Assembly (NCBI GenBank): GCA_025917655.1
Contig: CP084612.1
Coordinates: 1,984,001-2,048,000 of the forward strand
Source: Chlorella sorokiniana
Taxonomy: Eukaryota; Chlorophyta; Trebouxiophyceae; Chlorellales; Chlorellaceae
Reading direction: 5' to 3'
Length of the DNA: 64,000 nt
In this document: piece after piece, positions 1 through 11,134 of the stretch
Position numbering within the stretch: the first letter of the stretch is position 1
Layout of the letters: each line of letters opens with the position of its first letter
Made by a program: the position numbers and the translations under genes
The notes under the pieces: generated by a model
Seen by the model: the letters and a program-made list of their open reading frames with translations, nothing else
The model's database searches: none
What the model was told of the DNA's origin: nothing

Positions 1-835
1 CGGCCGCCGCTGATCGCCGCCCGCGTGGAGAGCACAGGTAAACTTGCAACATGGGCAGTGTACGTGTGTTGTTGTTAGGTACTGCTATCAGCCGCTGTCC
101 CCCATAGCCGCCGCTGCCTGCCGCTGGCGCCGCTGCCTGCCGTTGCTGCTGCTGCCGCCGCTGCTCTTTGCCGCCGCTGCCTGCCGCTGGTGCCGCTGCC
201 TACCGCTGGCGCCGCTGCCTGCCACTTGCTGCTGGTGCTGCAAGCTGTTTCTCGTTAACTGCTGGCCTCATTTCCCTTACGACAGACTCATGGCTGACCC
301 ACGTGACACCCGCATTGCTGAGCTTGAGGAGTTGCTGGCTGCCGCTGAGACCGCGCGCCAGGCCGCCGAGGAGGAGCGAGATGCCGCTGAGACCGCGCGC
401 CTGGCCGCCGAGGAGGAGCGAGATGCCGCTGAGACCGCGCGCCTGGCCGCCGAGGAGGAGCGAGACGCCGCCAGGCAAGTGCTTGCCTTCTGGGATGCAC
501 TGGTCGCGACTGTGCGGCAACGGCGGCGAGGCGGTCGTCAGCCGTTAACTTGTCGCATGGCTGCGCGCCTCGTGTGATGCAGCCCCCAAGTCAGAGCTGT
601 CTTGGAGGTTTTCGCTGCCATCCCCGAAGCCGGTGCTGACGAGGACACCTTGGTGGACGATCTGCTGAAACTCGTGCCCTGGAACGGAGTTTCCAATCTG
701 ACGAACAACTCAAACAATCGCATGAGGCAGAACCTTATTAAGTTGCGGGAGCTTGGCGCGCTGTGTCGCACCAACGGAGTCGTCTCTGTGGCACGCATGC
801 CCAAAGCAATTGAGATTGCCCACTGGTTTCACTGA
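1..835 (+). pseudogene. Coiled-coil gene fragment (copy 1 of a local family)
   Basis: This looks like a remnant or incomplete model of a host gene. A probable splice donor lies near 36 (AG|GTAAAC), followed by a pyrimidine-rich stretch to about 285. From ATG 290 the frame reads MADPRDTRIAELEELL and runs into a highly charged coiled coil made of tandem 14-residue blocks rich in AETARLAAEEERD, which are three near-identical 42-bp DNA units (about 340-475). A second open stretch at 602-835 (AVLEVFAAIPEAG... IEIAHWFH, then stop) could be the next exon. The intron-like stretch and donor recur near 2290-2520 on the same strand and near 1640-1800 on the other strand, so these pieces are duplicates. 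I do not recognise the function. The coil plus a nearby U-box (2.7-3.2 kb) would fit an E3-ligase-like family, but that link is inference. Confidence 0.4.
340..475 (+). repeat. Tandem 42-bp repeat, about three units
   Basis: Three direct copies of a 42-bp unit (GCCGCTGAGACCGCGCGCC...GAGCGAGAT) lie head to tail. Each encodes a 14-residue block of coiled coil in the ATG-290 frame. The units are almost identical, which points to recent expansion by slippage or unequal exchange. Confidence 0.85.
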
Positions 836-1145
836 AGCACTACCAGCGCTGTATTTTGATGAGGGGCCAGCCGGCATGCGAGCCGTCCCCAGTTTGTTAC
901 TGTCACCTGATTTGCTGGTTGCGGGTGCACACTTGTAATTCACAGAAAGGATGTGTCAGGACATTTCAGGCGGCGACGGCAACAGGTATGTGAGCAGCGG
1001 CGACGTTGCCAACAGCCGCGGCAGCAACCCGCGCCGATAAGCATCTTATGCGGCGACGTTCTCAAATGCCGCTCAAACTGAAATGTGCCCGCATACGGTG
1101 TCTGCTGAAAAAGCGGCAAGCATACTCCGCCAACTCTTATGCCGC

Positions 1146-1621
1146 TCAGCTAGCTTTGGCGCCTGGAATGATGACTGCGCCTTGGTTGTTCACCTTGTTC
1201 CTCACCCAACCTGTCACCGCAGGTCGCAAGGCATCCTGGGTCCAATCGCCGGCCGCAGCATAGCCCTCACTGAAACTGCCAGTTGCAAGACCCTCCTTCA
1301 CCAGCTGATCGAAAAGCTTTGAGACGGCGTCATCAAACCGACGAGCACCGCCGTTTGTAAAAGCAGTCTTCACAAGACCAGCGTCAATGGGGTCGCCGAC
1401 ATGTCGAGTCATCAAGCAGCGCACCACTTCATCAATCACTGCCCTCCTGCAAGTAACGAGCACCGGGAGCAAATAAGAAGAGATGTTCGATAGTCTTGTA
1501 AGCGGCGCAAACGTCTTAGCATTTCCAACACATACTTGCTTGCGTCGAAGGCCGCCTTGAACTTGTCGGCCAGCTCCTGATCCAAAGCGCTCAGACGATC
1601 CCAGTCTGCTTGGGTAAGCAT
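1146..1621 (-). pseudogene. Opposite-strand hypothetical gene fragment (copy 2 of the local family)
   Basis: On the minus strand an ATG at 1621 begins MLTQADWDRLSALDQELADK, a short helical frame. About 60 codons later another frame continues with CRRAVIDEVVRCLM, DPIDAGLVKTAF, LFDQLVKEGLATGSF and ends IIPGAKAS before a stop at 1146. The sequence upstream of this ATG (1640-1800) resembles the pyrimidine-rich leader of the plus-strand copies at 80-285 and 2330-2520. It therefore seems to be an inverted, diverged member of the same family. The product is not recognised, and the join between the two frames (around 1440-1500) could be an intron or a slip. Confidence 0.35.
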
Positions 1622-1929
1622 AGTTCTGCAGTGCAGTTAGAAAAGCAATGGGAAAACAACGACGACTGCCCCCGGCTGTGTAGCCAGCAGAGCGCAGTTG
1701 AGCGACGGCAGCGGCAGGCAGCGGCAGCGGCGGCAGCAGAGATAGCCTTGGCGGCGGGCAGAAGTGTTGGGCAGCGGCTCCCGGTGGCAACAACACGCAC
1801 CCCCTGGCCGTTTTTTAAGCCAAAATCTCGCCTGTGCACTCAGCGACAGACCGGTGAACAGCAGCGGCGCCGGCCAAGTCGCCAGCCAGGGCTGGGTTCT
1901 ACAAAGTGCTGACAGGTGCAGGTTGCTTG

Positions 1930-1972
1930 CAGTCTGCCTGCAGGTTGCCTGCAGGTTGCCTGCAGGTTGCAG
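1930..1972. repeat. Short direct repeat TGCCTGCAGGT, three units
   Basis: The 11-bp unit TGCCTGCAGGT is repeated head to tail within about 1930-1970, then gives way to unrelated sequence. It lies between family fragments and has no coding role that I can see. Confidence 0.75.
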
Positions 1973-2029
1973 CCGGCCCACGGGTCTGCCCAGAGTACCG
2001 CGTTGTACTCCTGCACCCCGGAGAACCTC

Positions 2030-3202
2030 CCGCGTGTCTGCGCAAAATGCAAAACCCTCCCTTTTCGTTCCAGCCAACACCGACAAGCCACTGGACCGCC
2101 TGGGCGCCGCCATCGCCGACCGCCTGCCGCCGCCTTTCGTTTTGCCGCCTTTTGCACACCTGGGTGAGCGCATTATTGAGCCAGACGCACAGCAGCCACC
2201 GCACGCCGTCAAGACTTGTTTCGAGTTACAGGAGTCCCGGGGCACGCCAAACTGCTTGGCTGATTGCTGCCGACGCTGACCCGCCGCCTGCAGGTGAGCT
2301 TGCAACGCGGGGTTGTACGTGCTTTGTTGTTGAGGGATGCTGCTGTCCGCGGCTGTCCTCCATGGCTGCCGCCGCTGCTTGCCTCTGCCACCATACTGCA
2401 GCTGCCTGCCGCTGTTCCCCATGGCCGCCCCCGCTGCCTGCAGCTGCCACCGCACTGCAGCTCGGCCCATTTTGCGACAGGCTTGCTTCCATCGTGGTTT
2501 TCTCAGCTCTCACTTGCAGCATTCATCTTGTTGCCGCTTTCCGGTTGCGACCGTTTCTTCGTTCTTGTTGATGCTACAAAGCGCATGCTGGTGCTGATGT
2601 TCAATGTGTCGAACCCCATATCATCCTTGCAGTTCCATGCCAAGCGACGTGCTCTCGTTTAAAGATGAGAAAGGAAAAGTTTCGCACGAGCAAATGTTGT
2701 TGCCCACCTCACCCGTGGCGAGTGGGCGTTCGTGGGCAACGGCGCAGTGGGGGCTTTGCTCGTCGCGGCTGGATTTCCCACTCTGCAAGCTTTGCGCGAC
2801 GCCGACGTGGACGATGCCACCGGAGCGGGACCTGTTCAGCGTTTGAATCTTTGCTATGAACACGGTGAAGCCCATGTTCCCAACTATCAAAGACGCGAGC
2901 TGGCCAAAGCGGTACGCAAGGCGTACAATGCATTTGCCGTTATTGCTAATGCTGAGGATATGGATGCTCCGACTTGCTTCAAGTGCCCGTTGTCTTTGCA
3001 CTGGATGCATGACCCGGTGATCACACCATCGGCTTCACTTATGAGCGGTCTTGGATCGAACGATGGGTTTTGAGCGATGCTCGCGATCCGCGAGGATAGG
3101 AGACTGTGACGCTTGCGCAGTTAATCCCGAACCGCAATTTGCAAGATGCAATTCAACGGTATAGGGCACATGAAGAGTTTTTGATTGTTCCATGGTAATG
3201 GT
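2030..3202 (+). pseudogene. U-box domain gene, broken (copy 3 of the local family)
   Basis: An upstream exon-like frame (about 2030-2280) reads FVPANTDKPLDRLGAAIAD and ends before a donor-like AGGTGAGC near 2293 that matches the donor of the copy at position 36. After a pyrimidine-rich stretch, the frame from about 2692 reads FVGNGAVGALLVAAGFPTL and leads into a clear U-box: CFKCPLSLHWMHDPVITP (to about 3030), then GFTYERSWIERWVLSDARDP in a frame shifted by one base, then LAQLIPNRNLQDAIQRY to a stop at about 3196. U-boxes bind E2 ubiquitin-conjugating enzymes; the order CP...DPV.T..GFTYER..I..W matches the family. The one-base shift near 3032 and an in-frame stop near 3089 suggest a decaying gene, although sequence error is possible. 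Base use is less GC-rich than the genes further right. Confidence 0.65.
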
Positions 3203-3460
3203 TCCGTTGTAATGGCTGTCCCAACCAAGCGGCGGCACCAACGGCGGCAGGCAGCAACAACGGCGACGGCAAAGAATTTGTTGGGGTTCCGCTCTTGACC
3301 TGTCGGAGTCTGTCACTAGGTCATTTCCGACACTCTTACGGCCCGGCGGGGTTCATTTTGACGCCGACGTCGCCCGAATCGGTTGTCGGAGTACGTCTTT
3401 GGGTGGGTTTCGAGAGCCGGCACGGTTGTCGGAGTCCCGATCCGGGTTATCGCGATCGAT

Positions 3461-3860
3461 TCCGACGCCGGGGTCTTCAATTCCGACGCCTTGCCGGTGT
3501 CGGACTTCTCATCATGCTCATTCCGACTCCGGGCTTATCAATTCCGACGGCTCGCTAGCCGTCGCAGTCTAGTCTCGGAGTTTGTCGGAGTTGATTCCGA
3601 CCCTTGCTAGCCGTCGCAGGTGTGTGTGTCGGCTTCGATTCCGACGCCGGGGTCATCGATTCCGACGCCTTGCCAGTGTCGGACTTCTCATCATGCTCAT
3701 TCCGCCGGGGTCCTCGACTCCGACGCCTTGCTAGCCTGTCGCAGTCTGGTCTCGGAGTTTGTCGGAGTCGATTCCGACCGTTGCTAGCTGTCGCGATGCG
3801 GTGTCGGAGTCGATTCCGACGCCGGGGTCATCGATTCCGACGCCTCGCCAGCTCGCGCCA
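3461..3860. repeat. Satellite-like tandem repeat, period about 175-179 bp
   Basis: The phrase TCCGACGCCGGGGTC recurs at 3461, 3640 and 3815. Copies 1 and 2 share a long continuation (ATTCCGACGCCTTGCC, then GTGTCGGACTTCTCATCATG); copy 3 diverges after the first part. Between copies lie GTCGCAGTCT and CTCGGAGTTTGTCGGAGT. Each unit contains shorter inverted parts (TCGGAGT / ATTCCGA), so single strands could fold. No gene is visible here; open frames across it are by-products of the repeat. Confidence 0.85.
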
Positions 3861-4584
3861 GGCCCATTCCGACGCCCGGGTCCCGTCGGACTCCGACGCC
3901 CGCGGTGTGCCGCCCACGGGCTTCCCGGATTTCCCGGATTTCCCGGGGACTCCGATCGGCGGCGTGCGGGATTATCTCTGGCCAGACCCCTTTGACTTAC
4001 TGCGAAGACTTGCCAGGTGTACCTTTAACTAACCCGTCTTCGATGCACTTTCTTCGATCCCCAATCAAACCTCCGACCCCCCAACATCAATGCCCGTCTT
4101 TGATCCAGCGTGGAGGCGCCGAGTTTTGGGCCAACGCCGAACTCCATTCTGTTTTTATGAATCGTTGTTTCGCGGGTCTTTGAAGCCCGTGCGGGCGGCG
4201 ATCTCGCCATCGGCTGGTTTGGTGAACACTTGAACATTAACAAGGCTTTGTATGCCCCTCGGAAGAGCGCTAGATTGTGCAAACCTCACAAAGTATGAAA
4301 TTTTCACGAGATATGCAGCACGGACGGTGCATTCTTGATGGGTTATCGCCGGATTGGTTCCCCTGCTCCGCTGCCGCCAGCACTTGAAGCGTTCACCGTT
4401 GCTCATATAAGTCATTGAAATGAAATCTTAGAGAAAAAAGACGCTGGGCGCCTTTGTGTGTTTGACCCAATTGAAGACACAGTTAGGGGTAACCGTCTTC
4501 GATTGATGAGAAGGGGATCGAAAGGGACCGAAGACCACGTGTCGTGGATTGCATCATCGAAGCCGCCTATCGAGTAATTAAAAG
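3861..4584. other. No gene recognised
   Basis: This 720-bp stretch has balanced composition and fragments resembling the satellite at its left edge. CCGTCTTCGAT is echoed near 4028 and 4494. I found no exon I could support, so the promoter and first exon of the next gene may lie here unseen. Confidence 0.5.
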
Positions 4585-7500
4585 TCTCAACTCGCGGCCG
4601 ATTCCAACAAGGAGGTTGTCAAGATCCAGCGAGTAAGCGGTGCCGTCTGCTTCACCCTGCTTGTGGCGGTCTGCATCGCAAGGTCGAAGGCAAATGCCAG
4701 TGGCCGAGCGCTGGGGCGCTCCCGCGTTGCTTCTCTCTTTTGCAGCGGCTGGTGAAGGCTCGAATCGAGAAGGCTCGGATTGACATAGACTCTCTGATTG
4801 ACAAGCTTGACAAGTACGAGAAGGCGTGGCAGGTGGGGCTGCGCTGTTGTGGGCGGCCGCTGACATGGGCGGCCGCAACAGCAGGCCGGCTTTGAATTAA
4901 GCCTGCAGCTGTTCAAGATCCACTGTGCTGGTTGTGCTGTCCTTCCCGTGACTGCGAGCTTCTGCCCTCTGCTCCTTGCTGCAGAGCTTGCGTGATGCCG
5001 TGGCTGCCCAGCTGGGGGAGGGCTGCCCCGAGGAGCTGTCTGGCTTGGCGGACATGCTGGCGGGCGGCGCGTTGCTCATCCGCACACCCGCATCAAGCGC
5101 TGAAAGCCAGCATCAAGCGCTGGAAGCCGCTGCTGCTGGTGATGCAGTACTGCAGGTGGGTGTGTTGGGCAGGCTGCGGCCCCTGACTGGGTGCTCATTG
5201 GCGACCACAGCTGTGTTCACGCTTCACCCAACTAGCAGACCGCTCCTGCGGGCGGCATGCCTGCACCTACAGAATTTTTGCACGCCCTCAGACCTATGCA
5301 TGGATGGCTAAGGGCCGGCCTGCTGCTCAACTGCCCTTTGTTGTCTCAATATCATGCAGACACAGCGCAAGTTTTTCAGCGAGATACCGTCTGGACTCGT
5401 GCAGCGCCACATGGCCAACCCCCAGGTCTGGGGCCGCGCAGCCGCGACGTCCGTGCAGCCTTGCCAACAGCAGCGGCTTGAGTACTGCGACTTTGTTTGC
5501 AACCTTCCGCAAGCTGGTCGCATTTTGCAAACTCACACACAAATGCGTGTGCATGTACACTCAACTTCTGTGCAGGGAGCTCGCCAACATGCCGCTTCAG
5601 ACGCAAAGGGCGACGAGGGTGCGCAGCACGGCATCCCAGGCAACCATAGTGAGGTGGTTGGTAGCCCGTTGATTGACCAGCAGGCAGGGGCAGCTCATGA
5701 GGTCCGCGATGCGAGCAGCGACCGATATGCCGACGTCTATGACGACCGCAGCAGGGCAGGAGGCAGCCATTTGAGCGACGGGCAGGAGCATGGCGCTTCT
5801 GGAGAGGGTGCTTTGTCGTCACTGGGTTATGATGTGGCCAGCGGGCGTCAAAGCCCTGTGCGCTAGCAAAGCGTCTGATGCGCCTGCGCCTGGCCAGCCC
5901 TCCCAGCCCCAGCGTGCAGCGGCGGGCTGGCACTCGTGTGCGGCTGCCGCAGGGCGGCCCCTCTGTTGGAGCAGCTCAGGCAAGCCTGGCTGGTTGTGGG
6001 AAGCCGCCGCCGCTGGGTTGGGGCCCTTGGTGATGCAGGCATATGCCTGCATGGGACATGCTTCTGGCCGCCTTGCTGCCGCTGCACCGAGCTGCGTGCG
6101 CCTTTCAGCAGAGCCTGGTGGCCTGTGCACTCTAGCCAGGGCCTTGCTTGCAGGGACATACCTGCTGACGTTCATTGGGCACTTGCTCAGTCGCCGAACC
6201 CGCTCCCTGCGTGCAGCCCACCCTCGAAAAACGCAGAGGCCGGCCCCGAGAATGAGCCCCCAACCCAGCTGTGCACGCCGCTCCAGTTTGCCTTTGGCAG
6301 GATGAAGGCACGTGTCTGCTTCGCGAGGGCAACGAGGTGAGGCTGCGCGGCGGCTGCGGCGGCCTTGGTGGTTGAGCAGAGGTGCCTTCAGTTGCTTTGT
6401 TGGGGCTGCCTGCTTGGTCCATCAGGCGTTTCTTTGCTGCAGTGTTCTGTGCTCTGCTGTGGCAGTGCATGCGCGTGCTGCAGCCTGCCGGCAAAGCCAC
6501 TTCCTTCTCAGTGCTACGCAGCCCTCTTTGCTGCCGCTATTTGCATTGCCTGGCTCCCGACCGTGTGGGTGCTGATCAGCATGATGAGGCTGGCCTCGGC
6601 CCCTCTTTTCCGGTTGCAGTTGTTGCTGCTCATCATGGCCAATCGCACCAGCGCCAAGTACGCTTGCCTGGTGGTGGGCGCGGTGGGACTGCACACCACG
6701 GCTGCCGACGTGGCTGGATTGACAGGAAAGGGCGCACCCTGGCAGGAGCGGAAGGGCGGCTTCCAGCTGTTCTGGAAAAACACCAGCAACGTTCTGGTGA
6801 GTGCCAGGGTGGGAAGAGTGGGTGAAAATTGACGCTTCATGGGTGTGTTCCTGCTGCAATGAATACTTTCACGTTCTCGTTGTTGGGATGCGTGCGCTTG
6901 AGTGAGCGTGTGTTGCCGTGGGTTGCCCACATGTCGGCGCCAGTCGGCCTGCATCTGCCATCCAACTTTACGCTGAGATAGCTGCTGCTGCCTCCATGCG
7001 GCCCACGCCCCCCCCCCCCCGCCTGCAGCGCGCTAAGGCCCTGGCTGGCGGATGCCTGGTTGTGGCACAGCAGTGCCTGCAGCAGCTGGGCACCGCTGGC
7101 GGCGAGGCTGTGGGGCTGGGGCTGGGCCTGCACCGCGAGCCGTGCGCGCTGGACGGCGGCAGCAGCGAGGGCCACCTGTGCCTGCGCCTGCGCGTGAGCC
7201 GGCAGTTGTCGAATGTTTCCGTGCTGGCAGACGGCTCAGGTGGGGATGGGTGGGGTGGGATTGGATTGCGGACACTGCAAACTGCAGAGAGCCCACAGAG
7301 AGCCATTTCGATTGTGGGAATTCCCCTGAGGTGGCCGCAGCCGCAGCCACCAGCTGTGCGCACCCTCATGCGCCCTGGTGTGCTCCATGGGCTGGGCTGC
7401 GTGGCGGGAGCCGCGTGGCAGACTTGCAGCCAGCAAACAGCGTGTTAGCCTCTTGATGCATCTCCCTCAAGCTTGCACTGGCACCTGCTGACGTTGCGCT

Positions 7501-8078
7501 GCTATGCTGCCCGGGCTGCCCTCCTTACTGCAGACATTGAGCCTCCCGAGGACTTGGAGGTGCGGCCTTGCTGGCTGGGGCTCTCAAGGGGTTCTTGATG
7601 CAGCCTGTGCCTGCTGCGCCACTGGCAGCTGGGTGGTGACTCCCGCTGCAGCTGACAGCACTGAAAGAAGCGCTGCCGCTGGCCGCCGAAGTGCTTCCTG
7701 TGTGCCGTGCCATTCTTCGCTGCTGTGCAGGAGGCTGAGCTGCGGCTGGCGGCCTTCCTGTCCGCACTCGATGCATGGAGCGCACCTGTCATGGCGGCCT
7801 TCCACAGCGAGCAAGGGCTGCAGAGCGCTCTGGCAGCCATGAAGAAGGTGGTGGGCACCGCGCTCATGTGCCCTGGCGGCTGCCGCCAGCTGTTCACCCA
7901 TAAGGGGTACACGCCGTGCGAGGACATCCCCGCGGGCGTCCAGGCCGCTGCCAGAGTGTACAGCGCTCTGGCACGTGGCGGCTGCCCTGGGGCGGAGGAG
8001 CAGGCGGCGGCTGCCAAGCGGCTGGTGCAGGAGCTGGAGGGCTTTGGGGAGCGGGTGCGTCAGCAGCACCCCAGCTAG
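4585..8078 (+). CDS. Unrecognised multi-exon gene, coiled coil plus hydrophobic segments
   Basis: Exons supported by splice signals and frame continuity are 4585-4632, 4746-4832, 4985-5155 and 5360-5425, then, after an unresolved middle, a coding stretch ending at 6796 followed by 7029-7239, 7534-7559 and 7731-8078. The early exons form a charged helix (KEVVKIQR, then RLVKARIEKARIDIDSLIDK). The middle (5570-6620) holds hydrophobic stretches such as LLAGTYLLTFIGHLLS and LFRLQLLLLIMANRTS that may be membrane segments. The last exons encode a soluble helical tail (FLSALDAWSAPVMAAF, VQELEGFGERVRQQHPS) to a TAG at 8076-8078. Phases agree at the four junctions I could check after 6796 and at the early ones. 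The true start is unknown. I do not recognise the family; an algal membrane protein is inference. Confidence 0.5.
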
Positions 8079-8576
8079 CCGCCCGCCTGACCGGCTCAGT
8101 GGTGTGAGTGCGGCTCTGCCGCCACTCCAGTGCCTCTTGCTCAGTCCCCACCGCCGCCCCGCAGCAAAGGGGCCGTGTGCGACAACCGTGCAGGCTGGTT
8201 AGCAGACATCAGCAGCGGTTTTTTAATCAGCCTCTTAATTTTCCCTGCACACTGTAGCCATGTAGAATCCCACCCCGGCACCTTTTTAGGACCAGTTTTG
8301 CTCAGCCCTCACTGCTCAAAGGTGTGGACTCCAGCCTGCTGCAGGACACACTGCTCCAGTCCTCCCCTCGTCAGTCCTGTCCCTCATATATAATTCTTGC
8401 AGCAGCAGCACACCAAGAACTCTTGATCTATTACAATTTGCCCATGTAACACAGCAGAACATCAGCATTGCAGTCGTCTGCTTAGCCGCTGTGGAGCTGC
8501 GCCTAAATTGAAAGGCGAGCCGGCCACCCAGCCTCCGCCATTCCGTCCTGCATGCGAGTCATCAGCTGCTGTCCTG
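8079..8576. other. Convergent intergenic spacer
   Basis: About 500 bp separate the stop of the plus-strand gene (8078) from the stop of the minus-strand coiled-coil gene (8577). It contains AT-richer 3'-UTR-like sequence (TTTTTTAATCAGCC near 8220, CATATATAATTC near 8385) and no exon. Confidence 0.6.
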
Positions 8577-9660
8577 CTACGCATCGCTGCTGTCGCTCGC
8601 ATTGGCGCTGGCAAAGCCCAGCACGCTCTGCAAGAGAGCAAGGTAGCAGCATGAGTGTAAAGGGTGCAGGGGCTGGGGAAGGGGGCGCCGGGCGCGGGCC
8701 AGGCGCAGAATGTACTGGCGACATCGCGCCCGATCCGCCCACCTGGGGGCTTGGCACCTCGGCATCCAGCCACAGTTGCCCCGGGAACAGCAGCCCCTGC
8801 ATCTGCAAGCCATCACAGAATGTAGAAGGAGCATGGCGGTAGGGCGTCAGGCTGCCAGTGGGTGGGAGTGGGTTGGGCACGCCAGAGGGGATGGGTGGAG
8901 GCCCGGCGGCAGCCGCGCATCCCCAGCCCGCTACGAACCATGGCCATGTTGGTGCGGGCCCTCAACTCCCGCCGCGCTCTGTCCCTCCTGCTGGCGATGG
9001 TGCGTGGAGAGTCTGGGGGTGGGGGTGGGGGAGAATGCCCAGCAAGCGGGCCAGGGGCTCCAGCTCCCCTTGCAGCCCGTGTCCAGCATGCACACGCTCC
9101 AGCCGCTCGTACTCGGCGCGTATCTCCTGCTCACACAGCAGGTATGGCAGCAATCATGAGTAGTAGGGCATCGCTCACCACATATAAACAGGGGGTGTAC
9201 GGCGCAGCTCATACACGGTCGCCCCCTGGCTTGGGACACCCACCTCCAGCACAGCCTCCGATTTGGCCGCCTTTCGCCGAAATTTCTCCTTCTGCGTCCT
9301 TTCCGCCAGCAGTTCCTGCACGCAGGTGGAGCGAAACCCTCCAGAATTGAACTTTCAATGAGCAAGGAAGGCGGCCTTGCGAGACAGGGTTGCTCGCCTT
9401 ACATACAGAGAAAGCACCAAAGAGGGATAAACATACACACGGCGGCCACAGGCTTCCCGCCCACCTGAGCGGTTTGGTATCGCAGCGCTTCCTCACGTTC
9501 AAACCGTGCATCTTTCAAGTCAGCTTCCTGCACATTTCTTACAGCGATGTCGGGAATGCACGCTAAACGCCGGCGCAACCTGCATGTGGCACATATTTAC
9601 CTGCCGCAACCGCAACAACTCGTTATCCGGGTCAGCCACCGCATCAGAGAAATTTGCCAT
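8577..9660 (-). CDS. Small coiled-coil protein, unknown function
   Basis: Seven exons join in phase without any slip: 9601-9660, 9465-9527, 9244-9315, 9096-9129, 8939-9012, 8743-8802 and 8577-8627. They give a 137-residue protein from ATG 9660 (MANFSDAVADPDNELLRLRQ) to a TAG at 8577. Residues 10-90 are strongly charged and helical (EADLKDARFEREEALRYQ, ELLAERTQKEKFRRKAAK, SRRDRARRELRART), typical of a coiled coil. The tail is short and less charged (LLFPGQLWLDAEVPSPQ, ASANASDSSDA). No signal peptide, membrane segment or catalytic motif is visible. A diverged copy of its first exon and intron edge lies at 13155-13240 on the same strand. I do not recognise the family; a structural or cytoskeletal role is only a guess. 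Confidence 0.75.
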
Positions 9661-9847
9661 GATGTTTGGAACGCAATAGATGCTCACAACACCCCGCTAA
9701 AGGTCGGGTTCCATGTTTTCTGCTGCGTAGCCCGCTGTGCGCGGCGTGCGCCAACAATGGAGCACCATTTCCTCCGCTCTGAGCCCCTTGAAGAACCTTG
9801 TGAGCCGTAAATTATAATCTAAATGCTCTACCATCATTCAAGTGTAA

Positions 9848-11040
9848 TGAGGCGGACTGTGGCCCCGGGAAACGAGAAGACTTTAAGGGTCCGGGCGCCT
9901 CGCAGCCGGGCAGTGGCAGCGCGAAGCCTATACCTCAGTCAGACGCATACCGGTAAGCATGATGTCCATTCGGCTTACGAGGCAGCAGGCCGCCGGGAGT
10001 TGGCAGTCATCCAGGGAGGGCTCAGGCAAGCCTCCTTAGCCTTGGCACCCCCACCCAAAGTGCATCAGCACACTGTCTCTCAAATACTCCCACCCCAATC
10101 CCCGTCACTGGCAGCCGAAGACCTTCTGGCGACCTTCTGGCGACCTTCCGCGCCATCGCGACAGCGGCCAGACCGCCATTGGCGAGGAGCAGGTGGAGGG
10201 GGAAATCTGCAGAGCCAGCTAGCCGCTGCGGGACGCCACTGCGTGCTCGACCACCCTCAAATTTGCCGAGCATAGCACTGTGGTGAGAATGCGGAGCAGC
10301 AGGGCAATGTGCCGGCAGGTGGGTGCTCGATGCAGGGTGGCGAGTGCAGGCGTGGGATGGCGGGAGGGCAGTAGGCACTGCAGGTTTCTGCAGCGTTGCA
10401 ACAAGGCACAGGCAAGGCAGCAGCCTGCTGAGCTGCAGCTCATTTTGGCAAGGGTCAGGTTGCCTCTCTGCACGGCTCATCTACCCATGGCGCCAACAAG
10501 CGATTGCTGCCAAGATCACTGCTTTTCGCCCACTTGCACGCCCTGTTTCCGCTGCTGCAGCTGTCTCTCGAGGTGCAAGGCCGCGCCGAGGAGCTGGCCA
10601 GCGACAGCGAGGAGATGCGCGCCGCGGCCATCTCTGCCATAGGTGCCCGCCGTAGCTGCAGCGGGCGTTGCGGAGCAGGTGGATGGCCCTTGTCGACGCA
10701 TCTGTGCATGGAGACACGCTGCCGCAATGAAGGGCAGGAGACAGGGGGCAGAGGCCTGCCCGCCTGTTGCCTGCCACGCGCCCCTGCCCCTCCCACACCC
10801 CCGACCCAACCCCTTCCCCTTGTGCGCAGGGCGCGGCTGGCCACGCAGTGTTCACCAACACGTGAGACAGGCCATGGAGTACGATCACGAGGCCGCTGCG
10901 CTGCCCAACTTCAGGCGAGCGGGGCGAGGCGGGGGGGCAGACAACACTGTCGCGGTCCTCGCAGTAATGTGCCTGCAGCTGTTGCTGACCAGGAGCCCGG
11001 CGCTGTCAGAGCTGAGTGAGGTCACAGGGTGGTGGTGACG
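9848..11040 (+). CDS. Hypothetical gene, partial model
   Basis: A possible first exon starts at ATG 9848 (MRRTVAPGNEKTLRVRAPRS) and ends at CCG|GTAAGC near 9954; its basic, serine/alanine-rich start could be an organelle transit peptide. A further plausible exon, about 10105-10190, starts after GGCAG. The best-supported exons are 10561-10650 (LSLEVQGRAEELASDSEEM, ending ATAG|GTGCCC) and about 10831-10916 (GRGWPRSVHQHVRQAMEYD... LPNF), which join in phase. The frame between the first and second pairs does not join cleanly, so exon borders are uncertain and the gene may be decayed. No family is recognised. It lies directly upstream of the large inverted repeat at 11135. Confidence 0.35.
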
Positions 11041-11134
11041 GATTTTGCATGCCCGCTTCCTCTCACTTAACCATGGCTCGCATGCCAGCGCTGGGCGCTG
11101 ACGCTGGCACGTGCCCCTTTAAACCCTTCCTTAC

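Noticed and set aside
200-520. Minus-strand frames over the coiled-coil repeat (LLLGGQARGLSGIS repeats)
   Set aside because: They are the reverse of the 42-bp repeat and have no start context or splice signals.
3461-3860. CRISPR-like array
   Set aside because: The repeats are long (about 177 bp) and tandem without unique spacers, in a eukaryotic genome.
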